Source: Clostridiales bacterium (lineage in GTDB: Bacteria > Bacillota > Clostridia > Lachnospirales > Lachnospiraceae). From it: a stretch of 10,857 nucleotides of DNA. Positions 6,917-10,857 of the stretch are shown here, piece after piece. The first letter of the stretch is position 1; each line of letters opens with the position of its first letter. The notes beneath the pieces were generated by a model that searched no databases, was not told the origin of the DNA, and was given only the letters and a program-made list of their open reading frames with translations. The stretch is taken from positions 1 to 10,857 of the forward strand of contig JAGZDD010000134.1 in NCBI GenBank assembly GCA_018369015.1, read 5' to 3'. The position numbers were made by a program, and so were the translations under genes.

Positions 6917-7016
6917 CCGCGATACCTCGGTCATCTCACGGCGTTGCCGCTCGATGACCGTTGCCCGTCGGATGCCCGCTCGTGCAGGCACGGCGTTCGC
7001 CCTACGGGCGTATCGC
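6911..7016 (+). repeat. GC-rich, multiply folded spacer between glnN and mutS
   Basis: Contains CGATGACCG twice (6911-6919 and 6952-6960). CGGTCATC (6928-6935) can pair with either copy, so alternative folds are possible. Smaller hairpins are CGGC/GCCG (6939-6942 / 6946-6949), CGTGC/GCACG (6981-6985 / 6988-6992) and CGCCC/GGGCG (6998-7002 / 7006-7010). CGTGCAGGCACGGC (6981-6994) resembles the hairpin core of the junction repeats before proA and mutL. No coding frame or recognised RNA family is seen in it. Confidence 0.5.
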
Positions 7017-7026
7017 ACATAAAACT

Positions 7027-7066
7027 GGGGGTATCGGAAAATAACTGTTTTCCGGTATCCCCTTTT
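7027..7066 (+). terminator. Intrinsic-terminator-like hairpin upstream of mutS
   Basis: The arm 7027-7041 pairs with 7048-7062 over 15 bp, including two G-U pairs, with loop TAACTG. TTTT (7063-7066) follows at once. It probably ends transcription from glnN. Because it lies 35 bases before mutS with no clear promoter between, read-through or attenuation into mutS is also possible. The T-tract is short, so strength is uncertain. Confidence 0.6.
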
Positions 7067-7101
7067 GGAGACTTTTAGTCAAAAGAGAAGGAGCTTAAAA
7101 C

Positions 7102-9891
7102 ATGGCACCATTAACACCAATGATGCAGCAATATGTAAATACGAAGGAGCAGTATAAAGACTGTATCCTTTTTTACCGTCTGGGTGATTTTTATGAAATG
7201 TTTTTTGATGATGCGATCACTGCATCCAGGGAGCTTGAAATCACTTTGACAGGGAAGGACTGCGGCCAGGAGGAGCGGGCACCGATGTGCGGTATTCCCT
7301 ACCATGCCGTGGATTCCTACTTAAATAAACTTGTTTCCAAGGGTTATAAGGTAGCCATCTGTGAGCAGATGGAGGACCCAAAGCAGGCCAAGGGGCTTGT
7401 TCGGCGGGAGGTCATAAGGATTGTAACCCCGGGAACGAATTTGAGTATGCAGGCCCTTGATGAAACGAAAAATAATTATCTGATGTGCATTATTTATATG
7501 GACGACAGCTTTGGCATTTCCATTGCGGATGTATCGACGGGCGATTATTATGTCACAGAGGTGGACTCTGATAAAAAGCTCATGGATGAAATTACGAAAT
7601 TTTCTCCGGCCGAGATTATTCACAATGACTATTTTTGCATGAGCGGCGTAGATTTGACGGATATTAAGGAGCGGATGAACATTGCAGTTTCAACCCTGGA
7701 CGCCTGGTATATTGATGATGAACAGTGTAAAGAGCGGCTAAAGCGCCATTTTAAAGTTTCAATGCTTGACGGCCTTGGCCTTAAAGACTATCCGGCGGGT
7801 ATTATTGCCGCTGGCGCGCTTTTGCAATATTTATATGAAACCCAAAAAAATTCCCTTGTACATTTGACCCATATTACACCCTATAATTCAAGCAAATACA
7901 TGATTATTGACAGCTCTACCCGCCGCAACCTTGAGCTTTTGGAAACGCTCAGGGAAAAACAGAAGCGGGGATCGCTTTTGTGGGTGTTAGATAAGACAAA
8001 AACTGCCATGGGCGCCCGGCTTTTGCGCACATGGATCGAGCAGCCTTATATTGATAAGGAGCGCATTGAGCGCAGGCTGGATGCTATTGAGGAAATTAAC
8101 AAAGAGCTTATTAACCGGGATGAAATCCGGGAATATTTAAACCCGGTCTACGATCTGGAACGTTTGATCAGTAAAATTAGCTGCAAGACGGCAAATCCCC
8201 GGGATCTTATTGCCTTTAAATCGTCTCTGGCTATGATTCCGCCGATTAAATATATTATGAAAAATTATAGCTGCCAGGAGCTTGTATCGATTTACAAAGC
8301 GATGGATGGCCTTGAGGATATATGTAAGCTCATTGAGGATTCTATTAACGACGATCCGCCGATCGGACTAAAAGATGGCGGGATTATTAAGGATGGCTTT
8401 AATGAGGATATTGATAAATACCGCCACGCAAAAACAGAAGGAAAGCAATGGCTTTCAGAGCTGGAACTAAGAGAGAGGGAAAAAACGGGGATTAAAAACC
8501 TCAGGGTAAAATTTAACAAGGTGTTCGGTTATTATCTGGAAGTGACTAATTCCTATAAAGATCTGGTACCCGATACATGGATGCGCAAACAGACATTGAC
8601 CAATGCGGAACGCTATATTACGCCGGAACTTAAGGAGCTTGAGGATATGATCCTGGGCGCTGAGGACAAGCTGTTTTCCATGGAATATGACCTGTTTGCC
8701 ATGATCCGGGATAAAATTGCCGGAGAAGTGGCAAGAATACAGACAACCGCCAAGGCGCTGGCCCGCATGGATGTCCTGGCTTCCTTAAGCCTTGTGGCCG
8801 AGCGGAATAATTATGTCCGGCCGCGGATTAATACAAGGGGAGTCATTGACATTAAAGGCGGGCGCCACCCTGTTGTGGAAAAAATGGCCGGGGGCCAGAT
8901 GTTTATCGAGAATGATACATACCTGGACAATAACACCCAGCGCATTTCTATTATTACAGGGCCAAACATGGCGGGAAAATCTACATACATGCGCCAGAGC
9001 GCCCTGATTGTGCTTATGGCCCAGATGGGGAGTTTTGTGCCTGCCGTATCGGCCGATATTGGGATTGTGGACCGTATTTTTACAAGAGTCGGTGCCAGCG
9101 ACGACCTGGCCAGCGGTCAGAGTACCTTTATGGTGGAAATGACCGAGGTTGCCAATATTTTAAGAAATGCCACGAAAGACAGCCTTTTAATTCTTGACGA
9201 AATCGGCCGGGGAACAAGCACCTTCGACGGCCTGAGCATTGCCTGGGCTGTGGTGGAGCATATAAGCAACCCGAAGCTTTTAGGGGCGAAAACATTATTT
9301 GCGACCCATTACCACGAGCTGACAGAGCTGGAGGGCAAGCTGTCCAATGTGACTAATTACTGCATTGCCGTGAAGGAACAGGGGGACGACATTATTTTCC
9401 TGAGAAAAATTATCCGCGGCGGGGCCGATAAAAGCTATGGTATTCAGGTGGCCAAGCTGGCCGGGGTGCCAGACAGCGTTATTGCCCGGGCAAAGGAGCT
9501 TGTAGAGGAGCTTGTGAGCGCGGACATTACCGACCGGGTGCGCGAGCTCGGCGGCGCGCTGTCATCTCATCGTCCGGGAGGCTCAAATAAAGGTATCTTA
9601 GGTGAGCATGCTTTTGAAAATGACGGACAACTGTCAATTTTTGACTGCGGCCTGGGAGCCGAAGACAGAACTCCCGCCGGACAAGATTTTGAAGCCGGGG
9701 ATAAGCTGGCCAAAAATCCAGGCGCGGCCAGCTCTGACACAGCTGGCGGGGGGCCTGAGCGCAGCGGACAAAATGAGATTCCCGCTGCCTGGACTCAGGT
9801 CATTGAGAAGCTAAAAAGTGCGGATATATCCCGGATGCGTCCTCTTGAAGCCATGCTTTTGCTGGATGAGCTTCAGCAAAAGCTTCAATAA
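7102..9891 (+). CDS. mutS: DNA mismatch repair protein MutS
   Basis: Recognises base mismatches and small loops and, after ATP binding, slides on DNA and recruits MutL. The N-terminal mismatch-binding motif is F30-Y31-E32 within LGDFYEMFF. The connector, lever and clamp domains follow. The ABC-type ATPase has Walker A GPNMAGKST (620-628), Walker B LLILDEIGRGTST with D699 and E700, and the ATHYHEL motif (734-740). Residues 843-847, QLSIF, match the sliding-clamp binding motif. A Gly/Pro/Ala-rich, apparently disordered linker of about 50 residues follows, then a C-terminal helix-pair segment (MRPLEAMLLLDELQQKL) of the kind used for oligomerisation. At 929 residues it is somewhat longer than the typical 850-880, mainly because of this linker. 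AAGGAG (7088-7093) lies 8 bases before the start. mutL follows 85 bases downstream, and the pair is probably co-transcribed. Confidence 0.98.
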   Translation: MAPLTPMMQQYVNTKEQYKDCILFYRLGDFYEMFFDDAITASRELEITLTGKDCGQEERAPMCGIPYHAVDSYLNKLVSKGYKVAICEQMEDPKQAKGLVRREVIRIVTPGTNLSMQALDETKNNYLMCIIYMDDSFGISIADVSTGDYYVTEVDSDKKLMDEITKFSPAEIIHNDYFCMSGVDLTDIKERMNIAVSTLDAWYIDDEQCKERLKRHFKVSMLDGLGLKDYPAGIIAAGALLQYLYETQKNSLVHLTHITPYNSSKYMIIDSSTRRNLELLETLREKQKRGSLLWVLDKTKTAMGARLLRTWIEQPYIDKERIERRLDAIEEINKELINRDEIREYLNPVYDLERLISKISCKTANPRDLIAFKSSLAMIPPIKYIMKNYSCQELVSIYKAMDGLEDICKLIEDSINDDPPIGLKDGGIIKDGFNEDIDKYRHAKTEGKQWLSELELREREKTGIKNLRVKFNKVFGYYLEVTNSYKDLVPDTWMRKQTLTNAERYITPELKELEDMILGAEDKLFSMEYDLFAMIRDKIAGEVARIQTTAKALARMDVLASLSLVAERNNYVRPRINTRGVIDIKGGRHPVVEKMAGGQMFIENDTYLDNNTQRISIITGPNMAGKSTYMRQSALIVLMAQMGSFVPAVSADIGIVDRIFTRVGASDDLASGQSTFMVEMTEVANILRNATKDSLLILDEIGRGTSTFDGLSIAWAVVEHISNPKLLGAKTLFATHYHELTELEGKLSNVTNYCIAVKEQGDDIIFLRKIIRGGADKSYGIQVAKLAGVPDSVIARAKELVEELVSADITDRVRELGGALSSHRPGGSNKGILGEHAFENDGQLSIFDCGLGAEDRTPAGQDFEAGDKLAKNPGAASSDTAGGGPERSGQNEIPAAWTQVIEKLKSADISRMRPLEAMLLLDELQQKLQ

Positions 9892-9968
9892 GGCACGGCA
9901 AAGAATAAGGAAACCCCATAAAGGGATACCCTTATGCCGTGAGAGGCACGGCAAAGAGTAAGGAAAGG
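9892..9968 (+). repeat. Junction repeat between mutS and mutL
   Basis: Two 22-base copies, 9892-9913 and 9945-9966, differ at a single base and are 53 bases apart. The core is GGCACGGCAAAGA followed by a TAAGGAAA end. The second copy is preceded by the left arm of a hairpin, GCCGTG (9936-9941) / CACGGC (9947-9952) with loop AGAGG, identical in stem to the one before proA. The first copy lacks the left arm and begins right after the mutS stop codon. The second tail continues into the mutL ribosome binding site. Segment 9923-9968 aligns without gaps to 1861-1906 at 31 of 46 positions. Confidence 0.75.
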
Positions 9969-9976
9969 TGGAAAAG

Positions 9977-10857
9977 ATGCGCCATATTAATGTGCTGGAT
10001 TCGGAAACCATTAATAAAATCGCTGCGGGAGAGGTCGTTGAGCGTCCGGCCTCCGTTGTCAAGGAGCTTGTGGAGAATGCCATTGACGCTCATGCTACCG
10101 CGGTTACTGTAGAAATTAAGGATGGCGGGAGAAGCCTGATCCGGGTGACGGATAATGGCCAGGGCATTGAAAAAGAGGATATTCCTTTGGCGTTTTTGCG
10201 CCATTCCACGAGTAAAATCCGCTCCGCAGAGGATTTGCTCGTCGTAGCTTCCCTGGGCTTTCGCGGCGAGGCTTTATCGAGCATTGCCTCCGTAGCCCAG
10301 GTGGAGCTTGTCACAAAGACGCCAAAGGAGCTGACCGGGGTGCGTTATTGTATCGAGGGCGGGGAGGAAAAGATTTTTGAAGAAATCGGCTGCCCGGCAG
10401 GAACGACCATGGTTGTCAGAAATTTATTTTATAACACGCCGGCGCGCAGAAAGTTTTTAAAGTCCGATATGACGGAGTCCGGATATGTCAAAGATTTGCT
10501 TATGCGTCTCTCCCTTTCCCATCCGGAGGTGTCCTTTAAATTTATTAATAACCGCCAGAACCGTATCCATACGGCGGGGAATATGCAGCTTAAGGACATT
10601 ATTTATAATATTTACGGCCGGGATATTACGGCAAATCTGCTTGAAATCAGCCAAAAATCAGCCAATATGGCAATTGCCGGCTTCATTGGGAAGCCGCTGA
10701 TTTCCCGTGGGAACCGGGCGTATGAAAACTATTTTATAAATGGGCGGTATATTAAAAGCCCGGTCATTACAAAAGCCATTGAGGAAGCCTACAAAAATTT
10801 TGTTATGGTACATAAATATCCTTTTACAGCTTTTCACTTGAAAATTGACGCCTCTTT
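9977..10857 (+). CDS. mutL: DNA mismatch repair protein MutL, 3' end beyond window
   Basis: The ATPase that links MutS mismatch recognition to strand incision and removal. The visible 293 residues are the N-terminal GHKL ATPase and part of the transducer domain. Motifs seen are INKIAAGEVVERPASVVKELVENAIDA in two adjoining pieces (catalytic Glu expected at E30, Mg-coordinating Asn at N34), DNGQGI (59-64), HSTSKI (76-81), GFRGEALSSI (94-103) and GTTMVVRNLFYNTPARRKF (142-160). The frame stays open to the last base. The C-terminal dimerisation and likely endonuclease domain (expected in Gram-positive MutL, which lacks a MutH partner) is outside the window. The start has a purine-rich AAAGGTGG (9964-9971) 5 bases upstream, partly supplied by the junction repeat. 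Confidence 0.97.
   Translation, partial: MRHINVLDSETINKIAAGEVVERPASVVKELVENAIDAHATAVTVEIKDGGRSLIRVTDNGQGIEKEDIPLAFLRHSTSKIRSAEDLLVVASLGFRGEALSSIASVAQVELVTKTPKELTGVRYCIEGGEEKIFEEIGCPAGTTMVVRNLFYNTPARRKFLKSDMTESGYVKDLLMRLSLSHPEVSFKFINNRQNRIHTAGNMQLKDIIYNIYGRDITANLLEISQKSANMAIAGFIGKPLISRGNRAYENYFINGRYIKSPVITKAIEEAYKNFVMVHKYPFTAFHLKIDAS

Overview
The window reads as a stretch of low-to-medium GC Firmicutes chromosome, most likely from the Clostridia and plausibly Lachnospiraceae. The clues are a type III glutamine synthetase, a DUF896 protein (a Firmicutes family), a MiaB with an N-terminal extension, MutS next to MutL, and strong AGGAG-type ribosome binding sites. The species is not identified and the family placement is inference. 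All eight genes lie on the + strand. No tRNA, rRNA, CRISPR array, transposase or phage gene is visible.

Layout: (1) 1-792 is the 3' part of a patatin-like phospholipase gene, cut by the window edge. (2) 839-1069 is a small DUF896 protein. (3) 1074-1814 is an enlarged 5-formyltetrahydrofolate cyclo-ligase. (4) 1917-3185 is proA (proline synthesis), without proB beside it. (5) 3346-4764 is miaB (tRNA ms2i6A37 methylthiotransferase), probably with its own promoter inside the end of proA. (6) 4767-6875 is glnN (GSIII), abutting or overlapping miaB by a few bases. (7) A 226-base structured spacer follows, with a 17-bp perfect hairpin and a terminator-like hairpin. (8) 7102-9891 is mutS. (9) 9977 to the window end is the N-terminal part of mutL.

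The miaB / mutS / mutL order is a familiar housekeeping cluster in Clostridia; here glnN is inserted in it and is tightly linked to miaB. MutS finds mismatches and MutL couples recognition to strand processing, so these two form the clearest functional unit. The other genes (folate, proline, tRNA modification, nitrogen assimilation) share direction but no obvious pathway.

The most unusual signal is between the genes. The fthC-like/proA and mutS/mutL junctions carry related elements: a 6-bp hairpin (GCCGTG / CACGGC, purine pentaloop) followed by a purine-rich tail that runs into the downstream ribosome binding site. The tail is repeated in each junction at nearly the same spacing (54 and 53 bases). 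Related pieces occur in front of miaB and in the glnN-mutS spacer. This looks like a family of junction repeats that serves as, or has inserted itself into, 5' untranslated regions.
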